Assembly: GCA_022822665.1 (NCBI GenBank)
Contig: JAJEAR010000046.1
Coordinates: 1-43,333, forward strand
Direction: 5' to 3'
DNA length: 43,333 nt
Source: Alphaproteobacteria bacterium
Lineage (GTDB): Bacteria; Pseudomonadota; Alphaproteobacteria; Thalassobaculales; Thalassobaculaceae
The notes under the pieces were generated by a model, which did no database searches, was not told the origin of the DNA, and saw only the letters and a list, made by a program, of their open reading frames with translations. Shown here piece by piece: positions 8,430 to 18,573 of the stretch; the stretch's first letter is position 1, and every line of letters begins with the position of its first letter. A program made the translations under genes and the position numbers.

Positions 8430-9250
8430 CCGGGGAACTGAACCCGGACGCGATGCTGCGCAGGGCCGCCGGCCTCGGGACCGCACCGTGGCCCATCGCC
8501 GAGACCGCGCTCGCGCTCGCCGCCCTCGATCGCCCCGCGGTCCCGCTCGGGCGTTACCTGCAGGAACTCGACGACATGTCGGACCGCGTTTCGCGCTGTG
8601 TCGCGCAGGCGTCGGAACCGGTTTCCTGCCTGGCTCGCGTCATCGGCACCGAACTCGGCTACGAGGGGGACAACGTCAACTACGACGATCTGCAGAACGC
8701 CAACCTGATGCGAGTGATGGACCGGCGCAAGGGGCTGCCTGTGGCTCTCGGCATTCTCTACATCCACGCCGCGCGCGCTCAGGGCTGGGACGCGGAAGGC
8801 TTGGCCTTCCCGGGGCATTTTCTCGTTCGCGTTACCGCGGGTCCGTTACGGTCGATCCTCGATCCGTTTGCCGGCGGACGGGACTGCTCGGCCGCCGATC
8901 TTCGGGGGCTGCTCGCGAAGATGCAGCGGGAAGCGGTCAGTCTTTCCCCGCAGATGACGGCGGGGGTCTGCGACCGCGACGTGGTTCTGCGCCTGCTCAA
9001 CAACACCGCCATGCGTCTGGAAGCCACCGACTCCAGCGAAAGGGCCGGCGCCATCCTGGAGCGGATGATGGTCCTTGCTCCCGATGACGAGCGCATCTGG
9101 GCCAGGTCGGCGGTCTGCAACGCGCAACTCGGCAGGTACCAGGCGGCAATCGACCTGATCACCCGCTGCCTCGAGCAAGGCTCGCTGTCCGGTTCGGCAC
9201 GCTACCAGCTCGCACGGTTGCGCGAAGGATGCCGGATACGGCTCAACTGA
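8426..9250 (+). CDS. SirB1-family transglutaminase-like/TPR protein
   Basis: The 274-residue protein has a transglutaminase-like core (Transglut_core2, about residues 40-190) with 'DDLQNANLMRVMDRRKGLPVALGILY' and the conserved 'FPGHFLVR' segment. A C-terminal helical TPR-like region follows (about 190-270; 'AGAILERMMVLAPDDERIWA'). Members occur widely in proteobacteria next to translation or prf genes; no enzymatic activity is firmly established. A TTG start at 8426 overlaps the preceding stop (TTGA) and has GGAAG seven bases upstream. An ATG at 8453 is the alternative and would remove nine residues. Translational coupling to the BON lipoprotein suggests co-expression but not a shared mechanism. 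Confidence 0.83.
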   Translation: MTGELNPDAMLRRAAGLGTAPWPIAETALALAALDRPAVPLGRYLQELDDMSDRVSRCVAQASEPVSCLARVIGTELGYEGDNVNYDDLQNANLMRVMDRRKGLPVALGILYIHAARAQGWDAEGLAFPGHFLVRVTAGPLRSILDPFAGGRDCSAADLRGLLAKMQREAVSLSPQMTAGVCDRDVVLRLLNNTAMRLEATDSSERAGAILERMMVLAPDDERIWARSAVCNAQLGRYQAAIDLITRCLEQGSLSGSARYQLARLREGCRIRLN

Positions 9251-9337
9251 TCCCGCGCACGGTTGCGCCTGATTGCACCACGTCGCATGATCCGCCGGCT
9301 TCCGGGTGAAACAAGACACAGCAGCGGACCTTCCTGC

Positions 9338-10279
9338 ATGAGCCTGACCGTCGCGATCCAGATGGACCCGATCGAGGGTGTCGACATCGACGCAGACAGC
9401 ACCTTTGCCCTGGCGCTCGAGGCGCAGGACCGGGGTCACGAGCTGCTGCATTACCTGCCGGACAACCTGTCGTGGCGCGACCAGCAGGTGACGGCGAAGG
9501 CGCGACCGCTCGCGGTCCGCCGGGTGGCCGGCAACCACTCTTCGCTCGGCGAGCGCAGGACGGTGGACCTCGCCGGCGAAGTCGATGTGGTCCTGATGCG
9601 CCAGGACCCGCCGTTCGACATGTCCTACATCACCGCGACCCACGTGCTCGAACAGCTCCAGCCCGGCACCCTGGTGATCAACGACCCGGCACAGGTCCGC
9701 AATGCGCCGGAGAAACTGTTCTCGACCGGTTTTCCCGGGCTGATGCCACCGACCCTGATCACGCGCGACGTCGAGGAGGTCCGCGGGTTTCGTGACACCC
9801 ATCGCGACATCATCGTCAAGCCGCTGTTCGGCAACGGCGGCGCCGGCGTGTTCCACATCGGCCCTGGGGACGAGAACCTCAACGCGCTGCTCGAGCTGTT
9901 TGACAGCATTTCGCGCGAACCGCTTATCGTCCAGCGCTACCTGCCGGAGGTCCGCCAGGGCGACCGGCGCATCATCCTCGTCGACGGACAGGCGGTCGGC
10001 GCCATCAACCGGGTCCCGGCCGAGGGCGAGGCGCGGTCCAACATGCATGTGGGCGGCCAGCCGCAGCGCTGGGAGATGACCCGGCGCGACCACGAGATCT
10101 GCGAGCAGATCGGACCGGCACTGCACGAGCGCGGACTGGTGTTTGTCGGGATCGACGTAATCGGGGACTGGCTCACCGAGATCAATGTCACCTCGCCGAC
10201 CGGTATCCAGGAACTGGGCCGGTTCGACGGCATCAACGTGGCAGGGATGATCTGGGACGCCATCGAGGCGCGACTGTAG
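9338..10279 (+). CDS. gshB: Glutathione synthetase
   Basis: The 313-residue ATP-grasp ligase joins gamma-glutamylcysteine and glycine to form glutathione. The N-terminus '[21 protein letters not shown]' is the GshB signature. '[19 protein letters not shown]', '[16 protein letters not shown]', the ATP-grasp loop '[12 protein letters not shown]' and the C-terminal '[12 protein letters not shown]' are all present. Start chosen at ATG 9338, which matches the family N-terminus; upstream in-frame starts would add 25 unconserved residues. The ribosome-binding site is weak. Rhodospirillales and rhizobia often place gshB near rsmI/yraN, so its position is normal. It converges on hisE with seven bases between stops and no visible terminator. 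Confidence 0.96.
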   Translation: MSLTVAIQMDPIEGVDIDADSTFALALEAQDRGHELLHYLPDNLSWRDQQVTAKARPLAVRRVAGNHSSLGERRTVDLAGEVDVVLMRQDPPFDMSYITATHVLEQLQPGTLVINDPAQVRNAPEKLFSTGFPGLMPPTLITRDVEEVRGFRDTHRDIIVKPLFGNGGAGVFHIGPGDENLNALLELFDSISREPLIVQRYLPEVRQGDRRIILVDGQAVGAINRVPAEGEARSNMHVGGQPQRWEMTRRDHEICEQIGPALHERGLVFVGIDVIGDWLTEINVTSPTGIQELGRFDGINVAGMIWDAIEARL

Positions 10280-10286
10280 GGCGGGC

Positions 10287-10616
10287 TCAGTCCTGCTCGC
10301 GGGACGCCTTTTCCTCCAGTCCGGACGTCCCGGACCTCTGCTCGAGGATGGCCCAGACCTGTTCGGCGTCAACCCCGGCGTCCTGCCACAGAACCAGCAG
10401 GTGGTAGAGCAGGTCGGCGCTTTCCGCCGCCACGCCGTCCGGGGTTCCCGACAGCGCCTCGATCATGGTCTCCACCGCCTCCTCGCCCAGCTTGCGGGCG
10501 ATCTCCGGGGTGCCGCGCGCCAGCAGCCGGGCGGTATAGGAAGCATCGGGGTCGCCGCCGCTGCGTGATGCGATCACCCGGAGCAGGTCGTCGAGGGGGT
10601 GCGTGCGTCCTGTCAT
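10287..10616 (-). CDS. hisE: Phosphoribosyl-ATP pyrophosphatase
   Basis: The 109-residue enzyme catalyses the second step of histidine synthesis, hydrolysing PR-ATP to PR-AMP and pyrophosphate. It is an all-alpha MazG-fold protein; the metal-binding pattern '[14 protein letters not shown]' followed by '[17 protein letters not shown]' is clear. The first part, '[25 protein letters not shown]', matches stand-alone HisE. It is the last gene of the his operon and overlaps hisF by four bases. HisI (cyclohydrolase) and hisG/hisD are not in this window and must lie elsewhere, as is common in alphaproteobacteria. Confidence 0.95.
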   Translation of the reverse strand: MTGRTHPLDDLLRVIASRSGGDPDASYTARLLARGTPEIARKLGEEAVETMIEALSGTPDGVAAESADLLYHLLVLWQDAGVDAEQVWAILEQRSGTSGLEEKASREQD

Positions 10617-11377
10617 GGTGACGGACGCACCGGGATGCCGGCCGATTTCATGTGCGCCTTGACCTCCCTGATGCGGAACTGCCCGAAATGAAAGACCGAT
10701 GCCGCGAGCACGGCGGAAGCGCCTCCCTCGCGCACGCCCTCGACGAAGTGGTCGAGTTCTCCGACACCGCCCGACGCGATGACGGGAACCCGGGCCGCAT
10801 CCGAGATCGCCCGGGTGAGCGGGATGTCGAAACCGGCCCGCGTCCCGTCACGGTCCATGGACGTCAGCAGGATCTCGCCGGCCCCGGCCCCAACCATGCG
10901 CCGCGCCCACTCCACGGCGTCGAGCCCGGTTTCGGTGCGTCCGCCATGGGTGAAGACCTCGAACCGTCCCGAGCGGGATCGCTTGGCGTCGATGGCGACC
11001 ACGGTGCACTGGGAACCGAATTTCTCCGCCGCCTCGCGCACGAACTCCGGACGCCGGACCGCCGCGGTGTTGATCGAGACCTTGTCAGCACCCGCAAGCA
11101 GCAGGCGGCGGATGTCCTCGGTGGTCCGCACCCCGCCGCCCACGGTCAGCGGCATGAAGCACTGGTCCGCCGTCCGGCTGACCACATCGAGCAGGGTTTC
11201 CCGGTTGTCGCTGCTCGCGGTGATGTCGAGAAAGCACAGTTCGTCCGCGCCCTCGGCATCGTAGAGCCGCGCCTGTTCCACCGGGTCGCCGGCGTCGATC
11301 AGGTTGACGAAGTTCACTCCCTTGACCACCCGGCCGTCCTTGACGTCGAGGCAGGGAATGACCCGGGTTGTCAGCAT
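10613..11377 (-). CDS. hisF: Imidazole glycerol phosphate synthase, cyclase subunit
   Basis: The 254-residue (beta/alpha)8 barrel uses ammonia channelled from HisH to convert PRFAR into imidazole glycerol phosphate and AICAR. Both catalytic aspartates are present: Asp11 in '[16 protein letters not shown]' and Asp130 in 'VVAIDAKR'. The phosphate-binding glycines are in 'LTVGGGVRT' and 'IASGGVGEL'. Length is standard. It overlaps hisA by seven bases upstream and hisE by four bases downstream, so the three are translationally linked. Confidence 0.97.
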   Translation of the reverse strand: MLTTRVIPCLDVKDGRVVKGVNFVNLIDAGDPVEQARLYDAEGADELCFLDITASSDNRETLLDVVSRTADQCFMPLTVGGGVRTTEDIRRLLLAGADKVSINTAAVRRPEFVREAAEKFGSQCTVVAIDAKRSRSGRFEVFTHGGRTETGLDAVEWARRMVGAGAGEILLTSMDRDGTRAGFDIPLTRAISDAARVPVIASGGVGELDHFVEGVREGGASAVLAASVFHFGQFRIREVKAHMKSAGIPVRPSP

Positions 11378-12105
11378 GGCCGGTCAGCATCGAGAACCCG
11401 CAAGCCCTCGGCAAGGTCGAGACGGCCGTCGTACAGCGCCCGTCCACAGATCACGCCGCAGATGCCGGAGTCCCGGCAGCCGGCCAGCCCGATCAGGTCG
11501 TCAATCGACGACACGCCTCCGGAGGCAATGACCGGGATCTGGACAGCCGCGGCAAGTGCTACGGTTGCAGGCAGGTTGAGACCGGTGAGCGCACCGTCCC
11601 GGTCGATATCGGTGAAGATCAGCGCCGCAACCCCGCAATCCTCGAAACGCCGGGCGAGGTCGTCGGCCCTGATCTCGGTCGTCTCCGACCACCCCTGGGC
11701 CGCCGCCATGCCTGCGCGGGCGTCGATGCCGACGGCAATCCGGTCGGGAAAGGCGCGGCAGCTCTCGCGCACGAGGTCCGGGTCGCGCAGCGCCGCGGTC
11801 CCGAGCACCACCCGGGCAACGCCGCGTTGGAGCCAGTTCCCGATCGCGTCCATGGTGCGGATGCCGCCACCGAGCTGTACCGGGACCCCGGCCGATATCA
11901 CCGCCTCGACCGCATCGCCGTTCACCGACCGGCCGGAAAACGCGCCGTCAAGATCGACAACGTGGATCCACCGGCACCCGGCATCGCGGAACCGGGCGGC
12001 CTGGTCGGCCGGTTCGGGGTTGTAGACCGTCGCCTGCTCCATGTCCCCGCGCAACAGCCGCACGCACTGGCCGCCGGCAAGGTCGATGGCGGGGAACAGG
12101 ATCAC
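11371..12105 (-). CDS. hisA: ProFAR isomerase
   Basis: The 244-residue (beta/alpha)8 barrel catalyses the Amadori rearrangement of ProFAR to PRFAR. The catalytic aspartates Asp8 ('[14 protein letters not shown]') and Asp128 ('VGIDARAG') are in place, as are the phosphate-binding loops 'VQLGGGIRT' and 'IASGGVSS'. 'GWSETTEI' is the usual HisA strand-loop after the second Asp. It overlaps the upstream acetyltransferase gene and hisF by a few bases. Confidence 0.96.
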   Translation of the reverse strand: MILFPAIDLAGGQCVRLLRGDMEQATVYNPEPADQAARFRDAGCRWIHVVDLDGAFSGRSVNGDAVEAVISAGVPVQLGGGIRTMDAIGNWLQRGVARVVLGTAALRDPDLVRESCRAFPDRIAVGIDARAGMAAAQGWSETTEIRADDLARRFEDCGVAALIFTDIDRDGALTGLNLPATVALAAAVQIPVIASGGVSSIDDLIGLAGCRDSGICGVICGRALYDGRLDLAEGLRVLDADRPC

Positions 12106-12656
12106 GCGTCCGGTTCCCCGTCGGCATCGACCAGCGGCTTGTAGAAGTAGTAGCCCTCGACGTCCCGGTCATCCACCCGGGCATAGTAGGGATGGCGGCC
12201 GAACCGGATGTAACCGTGGTTCCTGTAGTGTTCGAGCGCGGTCTCCTGTGTCGCCCGGACGTCGAGGTTGATGACCCGGAACCCGGCGTCCTTCGCGTAC
12301 TGTTCGGCGGACCGCAGCAGCTGGCCGGACAGGCCGTAGCCGCGCGCCCAGGGCACCACGAAATGCGTCGTCAGGTTGCAGGCGAACTTCTGGGCCTGGT
12401 TGTTGTCCGGCGGCCGGTGCACCTGGCAGGACCCGGCGACCGCGCCGTCCAGCCACCCGACGAACAGCGTTCGCTCCGGGATCATCAGGACCCCGCGCCA
12501 GTAGGCCTCGAGCACGTGCCGGGGCGGCGGTTTCAGCCAACCGAACCCGCCGCCGGCCTTGATCGAGTCATCCGTGATGACACACAGGTCGTGCAGGTCG
12601 GTGGGGCGCAGGGTCTCGATCCGTTCGACCCGGATGACCGGTGGCGCGTCGTTCAT
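12102..12656 (-). CDS. GNAT-family N-acetyltransferase inside the his operon
   Basis: The 184-residue single-domain GNAT has the acetyl-CoA pyrophosphate-binding loop '[24 protein letters not shown]' (motif A, about residues 102-125), followed by '[29 protein letters not shown]' (motif B). The acceptor substrate cannot be inferred. It starts two bases after the hisH stop and overlaps hisA by four bases, so it is fully embedded in the his operon and must be expressed with it. Co-expression suggests a link to histidine or an amine metabolite, but operon hitch-hiking is equally possible. The ATG at 12656 fits operon spacing; a longer in-frame reading runs into hisH and is not supported. Confidence 0.85.
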   Translation of the reverse strand: MNDAPPVIRVERIETLRPTDLHDLCVITDDSIKAGGGFGWLKPPPRHVLEAYWRGVLMIPERTLFVGWLDGAVAGSCQVHRPPDNNQAQKFACNLTTHFVVPWARGYGLSGQLLRSAEQYAKDAGFRVINLDVRATQETALEHYRNHGYIRFGRHPYYARVDDRDVEGYYFYKPLVDADGEPDA

Positions 12657-12658
12657 GA

Positions 12659-13315
12659 TCAGGGTCGCCAGCGCAGGAAGTTGGCAAGGATCCGCAGACC
12701 GGCGGACTGGCTTTTCTCCGGGTGGAACTGGGTGCCGACGATGGTTTCTCGCCCCACCGCCGCAGTCACCGGACCACCGTAGTCGGTCGTCGCCAGCAAG
12801 TCCCGCTCGCATGCCGGCTCCAGGTGAAAACTGTGCACGAAATAGAGGTGATCGTCGTCATCGAGGCCATCAAGCACGGGATGCCGGCTCCGCGCCGGGG
12901 CGAGGCTGTTCCACCCCATGTGCGGCACCTTGAGCGCGCGGCCCTGCGCGTCGGTGCCCGGCTCGATCGCAACCACCCGGCCCGGAATCCAGCCGAACCC
13001 CGCCGTCGCGCCGTGCTCGTGGCCGGTCTCGGCGGTAAGCTGCATGCCGACGCAGATCCCGAGAAACGGACGCGCACGCGTCAGAACCTGGTGTTCCAGC
13101 GCCTCGACCATGCCGTCGATCGCCTCGAGCCCGCGCTTGCAGTCGGCAAAGGCGCCGACACCCGGCAGCACGATGCGTTCGGCGGCGCCGACCCGGTCCG
13201 GGTCCGCCGTCACCTCGATCCCGTGCGCGGAACCGGTCTCGGCGACAACCCGCTCGAGCGCCCGGGCGGCGGACCGCAGGTTGCCGGAACCGTAGTCGAT
13301 GATCGCGAGAGTCAT
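12659..13315 (-). CDS. hisH: Imidazole glycerol phosphate synthase, glutaminase subunit
   Basis: The 218-residue class I glutamine amidotransferase supplies ammonia to HisF. The catalytic triad is visible: Cys88 in 'LGICVGMQL', and His198 and Glu200 in '[10 protein letters not shown]'. The N-terminus '[13 protein letters not shown]' is the HisH signature and fixes the ATG at 13315, which overlaps the hisB stop. A longer in-frame reading through hisB has no family match. Length is normal. Confidence 0.97.
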   Translation of the reverse strand: MTLAIIDYGSGNLRSAARALERVVAETGSAHGIEVTADPDRVGAAERIVLPGVGAFADCKRGLEAIDGMVEALEHQVLTRARPFLGICVGMQLTAETGHEHGATAGFGWIPGRVVAIEPGTDAQGRALKVPHMGWNSLAPARSRHPVLDGLDDDDHLYFVHSFHLEPACERDLLATTDYGGPVTAAVGRETIVGTQFHPEKSQSAGLRILANFLRWRP

Positions 13316-13935
13316 GCGACGACCGGCCCCTCCGACCCTCCCAGTGATCCCTTGGTCGACGGGATCGCATCGGCGGCACGCTGGTCGATGGTCATGGCCT
13401 GGCGCAGTGCCCGCGCCAGTGCCTTGAAGCAGGACTCGACGATGTGGTGCGTGTTGCTGCCGTGGTGCGTGGTGACGTGCAGGGTGATGGCGGCGGACTG
13501 CGAGAAGGCCTGGAACCATTCGCGGAACAGCTCGGTGTCCATGTCCCCCAGTCGGGCCTGGGCCAGCGGCACCTGCCAGACCAGGTAGGGCCGGCCCGAA
13601 ATGTCGAGACTGACCTCGGTCAGGGCCTCGTCCATCGGCACCCGGGCGGTTCCGTAGCGGGTGATGCCGCGGCGCTCCCCGAGGCAGCGCCGGATCGCCT
13701 CGCCAACCACGTAGCCGCAGTCCTCGGTGGTGTGATGGGCATCGATGTGAAGGTCGCCCTGGGCATCGAGCTCAAGGTCGATCAGGGAATGCCGCGCGAG
13801 CTGCTCGAGCATGTGATCGAGGAATCCGATGCCGGTAGCCACCCGGTAGGTCCCGGTCCCGTCAATGTTGACCTGTGCCGTGATGCGGGTCTCGGTGGTG
13901 ATGCGCTCGACTGTGGCGGTTCGCGTCGTGCTCAT
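13312..13935 (-). CDS. hisB: Imidazoleglycerol-phosphate dehydratase
   Basis: The 207-residue manganese enzyme dehydrates IGP to imidazole acetol phosphate. The two metal-binding repeats are clear: '[16 protein letters not shown]' and '[12 protein letters not shown]'. '[16 protein letters not shown]' is another invariant block. It is the monofunctional form, without the phosphatase domain found in enteric HisB. It is the first gene of the hisB-hisH-GNAT-hisA-hisF-hisE operon and is divergent from hslV with an 84-bp spacer, a common alphaproteobacterial arrangement. I see no strong promoter hexamers in the spacer. Confidence 0.97.
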   Translation of the reverse strand: MSTTRTATVERITTETRITAQVNIDGTGTYRVATGIGFLDHMLEQLARHSLIDLELDAQGDLHIDAHHTTEDCGYVVGEAIRRCLGERRGITRYGTARVPMDEALTEVSLDISGRPYLVWQVPLAQARLGDMDTELFREWFQAFSQSAAITLHVTTHHGSNTHHIVESCFKALARALRQAMTIDQRAADAIPSTKGSLGGSEGPVVA

Positions 13936-14019
13936 GTGTCTTCTTCCAGTCCCGTCGGCGCGCTATGTATCAGGTCGCGTCAACACTGGCGAGTCCGGGT
14001 ACGGAGCGAAAGGCATCGC

Positions 14020-14589
14020 ATGGCACACGACAAGACCGGCTGGCATGGCACGACAATCCTGTCGATTCGTACAGCGGACCAGGTGGTCATCGCCGGTGAC
14101 GGCCAGGTCACCTTCGGAAACACGGTGCTGAAGAGCCGGGCACGCAAGGTGCGCCGGCTGGCTGGCGGCCGGGTCATCGCCGGCTTTGCCGGCGCCACCG
14201 CCGATGCCTTCACCCTGTTCGAGCGGCTCGAGGCGCGGCTCGAGCAGTATCCGGCCCAGCTCACCCGCGCCTGCGTGGAGCTGGCCAAGGACTGGCGCAC
14301 CGACCGGTACCTGCGCCGGCTTGAGGCGATGATGGCGGTTGCCGACCGCGAGACTTCCCTGATCCTGTCGGGAACCGGCGACGTGCTCGAACCCGAGGAC
14401 GGCCTGATCGGCATCGGGTCCGGGGGACCATTCGCACTCGCGGCCGCCCGCGCCCTGTGTGACCGCGATGACATGACGGGCGAGGAAATGGCGCGCCGCG
14501 CCATGGCAATTGCCGCCGGCCTGTGCATCTATACCAACGACCAGGTGACACTGGAGTCCCTGGGAGAGACGTCGGGACAGCCGGAATGA
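14020..14589 (+). CDS. hslV: ATP-dependent protease proteolytic subunit HslV
   Basis: The 189-residue N-terminal-nucleophile peptidase forms the proteasome-like double hexamer of the HslUV protease. The short propeptide [10 protein letters not shown] precedes the catalytic threonine in 'TTILSIR' (Thr11), which is exposed after processing. '[17 protein letters not shown]', '[17 protein letters not shown]' and the '[15 protein letters not shown]' block are diagnostic. The ATG at 14020 gives the usual alphaproteobacterial propeptide; a GGAG lies upstream. Its stop overlaps hslU (ATGA), consistent with stoichiometric co-translation. Confidence 0.97.
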   Translation: MAHDKTGWHGTTILSIRTADQVVIAGDGQVTFGNTVLKSRARKVRRLAGGRVIAGFAGATADAFTLFERLEARLEQYPAQLTRACVELAKDWRTDRYLRRLEAMMAVADRETSLILSGTGDVLEPEDGLIGIGSGGPFALAAARALCDRDDMTGEEMARRAMAIAAGLCIYTNDQVTLESLGETSGQPE

Positions 14590-15893
14590 CCGCTTTCAGT
14601 CCTCGCGAGATCGTATCCGAGCTCGACCGGTTCATCGTCGGTCAGACCGACGCCAAGCGGGCAGTGGCGATTGCGCTGCGCAACCGCTGGCGCCGCCAGC
14701 AGCTGCCCGAGTCAATTCGCGAGGAGGTGCAGCCGAAGAACATCCTCATGATCGGTCCGACCGGTGTCGGCAAGACCGAGATCGCCCGGCGGCTCGCGCG
14801 CCTCGCCGAAGCCCCTTTCATCAAGGTGGAGGCCACCAAGTTCACCGAGGTTGGTTACGTCGGCCGGGATGTCGAGCAGATCATCCGGGACCTGCTGGAA
14901 ATCGCCATCACCATGGTCCGCGGACGAATGCGCCGCGAAGTCCAGGCCCATGCCGAGCTGGCGGCAGAGAACCGTGTCATCAGTGCGCTGGCCGGTGACG
15001 GTGCCCGCGAGGAAACCCGGCAGAAGTTCCGCAAGCTGCTTCGCGAGGGCTCGCTCGACGACAGGCAGATCGAGGTGGAAGTCGCGGATGCGGGCGGCGG
15101 CCTGCCGACCTTCGACATCCCGGGCATGCCGGGCGCCCAGATGGGAATGATCAACCTGAACGACATGCTGGGCAAGGCATTCGGCAACCGCACCAAGCGC
15201 CGGACCATGTCGGTGGTGGAATCCTACGAGGTGCTGCTGGCGGAGGAAGCCGACAAGCTGCTGGACGAGGACCGGGTGGTGCGCCAGGCGGTCGACGCGG
15301 TCGAGCAGAACGGCATCGTCTTCATCGACGAGATCGACAAGATCTGCGCCCGGTCCGAACGGGTCGGGGCCGACATCTCGCGCGAAGGCGTCCAGCGTGA
15401 CCTTCTGCCGCTGATCGAGGGAACCACGGTTGCCACCAAGCACGCGCCGGTGCGGACCGACTTCGTGCTGTTCATCGCGTCGGGTGCATTTCATCTCGCC
15501 AAGCCGGCGGACCTGCTGCCCGAACTGCAGGGCCGGCTTCCCAACCGGGTCGAGCTCGCGGCGCTGGAGCGCGACGACTTCCGGCGCATCCTGACCGAAC
15601 CCGAGAACAGCCTGATCATGCAGTACTCGGCGCTGATGGAGACCGAGGAGGTCATGCTGGAGTTTCGCGACGATGCGATCGACGCGCTTGCCGACCTGAC
15701 GGTGGAGGTCAACAGCAACGTCGAGAATATCGGGGCGCGCCGGCTGCACACCGTGCTCGAGAAGCTGCTCGACGACATCAGCTTCACCGCCACCGAGCGG
15801 CCGGGCGAGACCGTGGTGATTGATGCCGCCTACGTCCGCCGCCACGTCGGGGCGCTTGCAGAGGACACCGACCTGTCGAAGTTCATCTTGTAG
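14586..15893 (+). CDS. hslU: ATP-dependent protease ATPase subunit HslU
   Basis: The 435-residue AAA+ unfoldase feeds substrates to HslV. Walker A GPTGVGKT is at residues 57-64 and Walker B '[10 protein letters not shown]' at about 242-251. '[22 protein letters not shown]' and the C-terminal 'LSKFIL', whose tail inserts into HslV, are complete. The family-specific I-domain lies between the Walker motifs (about 110-230). The start at 14586 overlaps the hslV stop; an upstream in-frame ATG inside hslV is not needed. The 3' end overlaps the convergent Smr gene by 11 bp. Confidence 0.97.
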   Translation: MTAFSPREIVSELDRFIVGQTDAKRAVAIALRNRWRRQQLPESIREEVQPKNILMIGPTGVGKTEIARRLARLAEAPFIKVEATKFTEVGYVGRDVEQIIRDLLEIAITMVRGRMRREVQAHAELAAENRVISALAGDGAREETRQKFRKLLREGSLDDRQIEVEVADAGGGLPTFDIPGMPGAQMGMINLNDMLGKAFGNRTKRRTMSVVESYEVLLAEEADKLLDEDRVVRQAVDAVEQNGIVFIDEIDKICARSERVGADISREGVQRDLLPLIEGTTVATKHAPVRTDFVLFIASGAFHLAKPADLLPELQGRLPNRVELAALERDDFRRILTEPENSLIMQYSALMETEEVMLEFRDDAIDALADLTVEVNSNVENIGARRLHTVLEKLLDDISFTATERPGETVVIDAAYVRRHVGALAEDTDLSKFIL

Positions 15894-16485
15894 GCCGCAC
15901 GGGCTCCCGTCGCCGGCGCAGCACCACGTAGAGTGCGCCAGCGCCGCCATGCGCCGGGCTGGCGTTCGAGATCGCGAGGATGTCGCGGGCCTGCGGATGG
16001 CCCCTGAGCCACTCCGGCACCCGGCGCCGCAGAACGCCGGGCCCGTCGTCCCGGTTCCACCGCTCGCGGGCCCGGTCTCCCTTGCCGGTGATGACCAGCA
16101 GGGTGCGGTGGCCGCGGCTGATCGCCTTATCCAGGAACCGGTCGAGTTCGGCCCTGGCCCTGGCCTGGGTCATGCCGTGCAGGTCGAGCGTCGCATCGAT
16201 GCTCACCTGGCCCCGCTTCAGGCGCAGGGCGGAGCGCCGGTCCAGTCCCGGAACACGGCCGGGGCGGTGTCCGCTTGCCATGGCCGGCTCGGGAGCGCGG
16301 ACCTGGCGCACCGGCAATTTCACGGTGCGGGCCGCAGGTGAGGACGCCGGCTCGGGCACCGGTTGTTCCGGCGATGCCAGCGGCGGGGAGCCCGCGTCCT
16401 GTTCGCGCAGGGGCATGACATCGGCAAGCACCCGGTGGAACAGGTCAAGATCGTCTTCCGGCGGGAAGCGCGGTCGACGGCTCAT
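15883..16485 (-). CDS. Smr-domain protein
   Basis: The 200-residue protein has a disordered, Pro/Ala-rich N-terminal half (about 1-90) and a C-terminal Smr (small MutS-related) domain (about 95-190). The Smr motifs are seen: '[10 protein letters not shown]' at 101-110 and '[10 protein letters not shown]' at 131-140, then '[11 protein letters not shown]' and '[13 protein letters not shown]'. Stand-alone Smr proteins are predicted nucleases; some cleave RNA or branched DNA. This group is close to the E. coli YdaL/SmrB-like size class, and SmrB acts on collided ribosomes, but equivalence here is not shown. Three bases separate its start from the lutC stop, so it probably belongs to the lut transcript. 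Confidence 0.88.
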   Translation of the reverse strand: MSRRPRFPPEDDLDLFHRVLADVMPLREQDAGSPPLASPEQPVPEPASSPAARTVKLPVRQVRAPEPAMASGHRPGRVPGLDRRSALRLKRGQVSIDATLDLHGMTQARARAELDRFLDKAISRGHRTLLVITGKGDRARERWNRDDGPGVLRRRVPEWLRGHPQARDILAISNASPAHGGAGALYVVLRRRREPVRPTR

Positions 16486-16488
16486 GGT

Positions 16489-17151
16489 TCAGCCCACCAG
16501 GATGACGTGCAGGCGGACCGGTCCGTGCACACCGATCTGGATCTTCTGTTCGATGTCGCCGGTCCGCGACGGCCCGGTGACGAAGTTCACCACCCGGGGC
16601 AGGGGGGAACGGCGCACCAGGTCCCAGCCGTCCTCCCAGCTGCCGACAATGTCGCCGCGGCGCAGGAGCACGATCCCGTGCGGGGGCACGAAGTTGAGGC
16701 TGGTCGGGGTGTCAGCGCCTGAAACCAGCAGCAGGGTGCCGGTCTCCGCGATGCCGGCCATCCCCACGGTCACTGCGACCCCGTCGTCCCGGTTCGCGCT
16801 CCCTGTCCTGACCTCGAGCGTCGGAACCGTGTCCCAGTCGACCCCGAATTCGCGCACGGCCGGTGCCGCGACCAGCCGTGCCGGGAGGTTCTCCCGGGCA
16901 AGGTACCCGGCGATGGCTCCGGCTACCCCGGCGTTGTCGTCCACCTCCTCGAGCGTGGTCGCGACCTCGCCGGCCTTGGCGAGGAACAGCTCGACCAGTT
17001 CCCCGGTGGACCGGTTCACGCGTTCGGGGATGATGTGACGGTCATGGCGCCTGATCCGGTCCTCGAGCGCCGCCTGTTCCGCCGCCGCCAGCGGGCCGCG
17101 GCGCAGGGCCTTCCTGATGCCGGCGAGTATTTCGGCCCTGGCTGTACTCAT
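16489..17151 (-). CDS. lutC: L-lactate utilisation protein LutC (LUD domain)
   Basis: The 220-residue LUD-domain protein is part of the LutABC iron-sulphur complex that oxidises L-lactate to pyruvate. The LutC pattern is clear in the C-terminal half: 'VAVTVGMAGIAETGTLLLVSG', 'LNFVPPHGIVLLRRGDIV' and 'VNFVTGPSRTGDIEQKIQIGVHGPV'. The ATG at 17151 overlaps the lutB stop by four bases. Upstream in-frame sequence lies inside lutB and has no family similarity. Gene order here is lutA-lutB-lutC. Confidence 0.93.
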   Translation of the reverse strand: MSTARAEILAGIRKALRRGPLAAAEQAALEDRIRRHDRHIIPERVNRSTGELVELFLAKAGEVATTLEEVDDNAGVAGAIAGYLARENLPARLVAAPAVREFGVDWDTVPTLEVRTGSANRDDGVAVTVGMAGIAETGTLLLVSGADTPTSLNFVPPHGIVLLRRGDIVGSWEDGWDLVRRSPLPRVVNFVTGPSRTGDIEQKIQIGVHGPVRLHVILVG

Positions 17152-18572
17152 CGCTGCTGTCCGCGGCGGTAGCGGGACATGAATGTCCCTCCGGCTTCCG
17201 GCGTCGGCAGGTCCCTGGTTGCGGTCCAGCCCGCCGCAAGCGGCAGGCGCCTGAGGCGCCCGCGGCCGAACGCCAGCACGCGAAGCGCTGCCGCCCCCGC
17301 CCGGGCGGCCCAGCGGTACAGGACCGGCCGGGACGCGACCAGCACCCAGAGCGTGAGCGCAAGCCGCGCCCGCCGCGAACCGAGGCCGCGCTCGTGTGCA
17401 ACGGCCCGATAGTTGCGCATCATCCGGGTGAGCGGAATGCGCATCGGACAGACCTGTTCGCACCGGCCGCAGAAGGTGGACGCGTTCGGCAGGTGGGAAC
17501 TGTGATCGATGCCGATCAGCGAGGGTGTCAGCACCGCTCCCATCGGACCCGGGTAGACCCAGCCGTAGGCATGGCCGCCAACTGCCCCGTAGACCGGGCA
17601 GTGGTTCATGCAGGCGGCACAGCGGATGCAGCGCAGCATGTCCTGGAACCCGGTTCCGATCAGCGCCGAGCGGCCGTTGTCGACCAGCACCACGTGATAG
17701 GCCTCGGGGCCGTCGGGGTCCCCGGGCCGCCGCGGACCGGTGGACACGGTGGTGTAGACCGATGCCTCCTGTCCGGTTGCCGAGCGTGCCAGCAGCCTGA
17801 GGATTGCCATCGCGTCCTCCGCTGTGGGCACCAGTTTCTCGATGCTCGCCACCACCACGTGCACCCGGGCAAGCGTCTGCGTCAGGTCACCGTTGCCCTC
17901 GTTGGTGACGATCACGCTCGATCCGCTCTCGGCAATCAGGAAATTGGCGCCGGTGATCCCCACCTCGGCCGCAAAGAAGTCCGCCCGCAGGCGCTCGCGG
18001 GCCTCGTCGGTAATCGCACGCGGATCATCGAGCGAGCGGTCGGGGTCGAGCCCGTCATGCGCCTCGCGGAAGGTGGCGCCGATTTCCTGGCGGGTGACGT
18101 GGACCGCCGGAACGATGATGTGGCTCGGCGTCTCGCCGCGCAGCTGGACGATGTACTCGCCGAGGTCGGTCTCGACCCGCCTGATGCCGCTGGCATCGAG
18201 GCGTTCGTTGAGCCCGATTTCCTCCGCCACCATCGACTTGCCCTTGGTCACGGTGCGCGCCCCGGCATCGTTGCAGATCCGCATGACGATGTCGCAGGCC
18301 TCCGCCGCCGTCCGCGCCCAGTGCACCTGCCCGCCGGAGGCGGTCACGCGCTCCTCGTAGAGTTCGAGATAGGCGTCGAGATTTGCGAGCGTGTGGTCCT
18401 TGATGTCGCGGCCCGCGTCGCGCAGGGCCTCGAACTCGGGCAGGTCGGCCACCACCTCGGCGCGGCGAACCGGAAAACCGCTCTTCAGGTTGTGCAGCGC
18501 GCTCTGCAGAACGGCGTCGTCGAGTGCTGCCCGCGCCGAGGCCGGAAACGCTTTCGAGTTCGAGCCCTGCAT
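17148..18572 (-). CDS. lutB: L-lactate utilisation iron-sulphur protein LutB
   Basis: The 474-residue protein combines a LUD domain (about 60-295; 'TKGKSMVAEEIGLNE', 'ESGSSVIVTNEGNGDL') with a ferredoxin-like module carrying two [4Fe-4S] motifs. These are Cys315/318/321/325 (CIRCAACMNHC) and Cys368/371/375 (CGRCEQVC). A C-terminal DUF3390-like tail is present and somewhat long and Arg/Ala-rich. It is the electron-transfer core of the LutABC complex in lactate oxidation. The ATG at 18572 follows the lutA stop by a single base. The alternative longer reading overlaps lutA and is not supported. Confidence 0.93.
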   Translation of the reverse strand: MQGSNSKAFPASARAALDDAVLQSALHNLKSGFPVRRAEVVADLPEFEALRDAGRDIKDHTLANLDAYLELYEERVTASGGQVHWARTAAEACDIVMRICNDAGARTVTKGKSMVAEEIGLNERLDASGIRRVETDLGEYIVQLRGETPSHIIVPAVHVTRQEIGATFREAHDGLDPDRSLDDPRAITDEARERLRADFFAAEVGITGANFLIAESGSSVIVTNEGNGDLTQTLARVHVVVASIEKLVPTAEDAMAILRLLARSATGQEASVYTTVSTGPRRPGDPDGPEAYHVVLVDNGRSALIGTGFQDMLRCIRCAACMNHCPVYGAVGGHAYGWVYPGPMGAVLTPSLIGIDHSSHLPNASTFCGRCEQVCPMRIPLTRMMRNYRAVAHERGLGSRRARLALTLWVLVASRPVLYRWAARAGAAALRVLAFGRGRLRRLPLAAGWTATRDLPTPEAGGTFMSRYRRGQQR

Positions 18573-18573
18573 G

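Noticed and set aside
13936..14019. Heat-shock (sigma-32-type) promoter for hslVU
   Set aside because: No pair of hexamers with acceptable spacing is seen in the 84-bp spacer, so no promoter is annotated.
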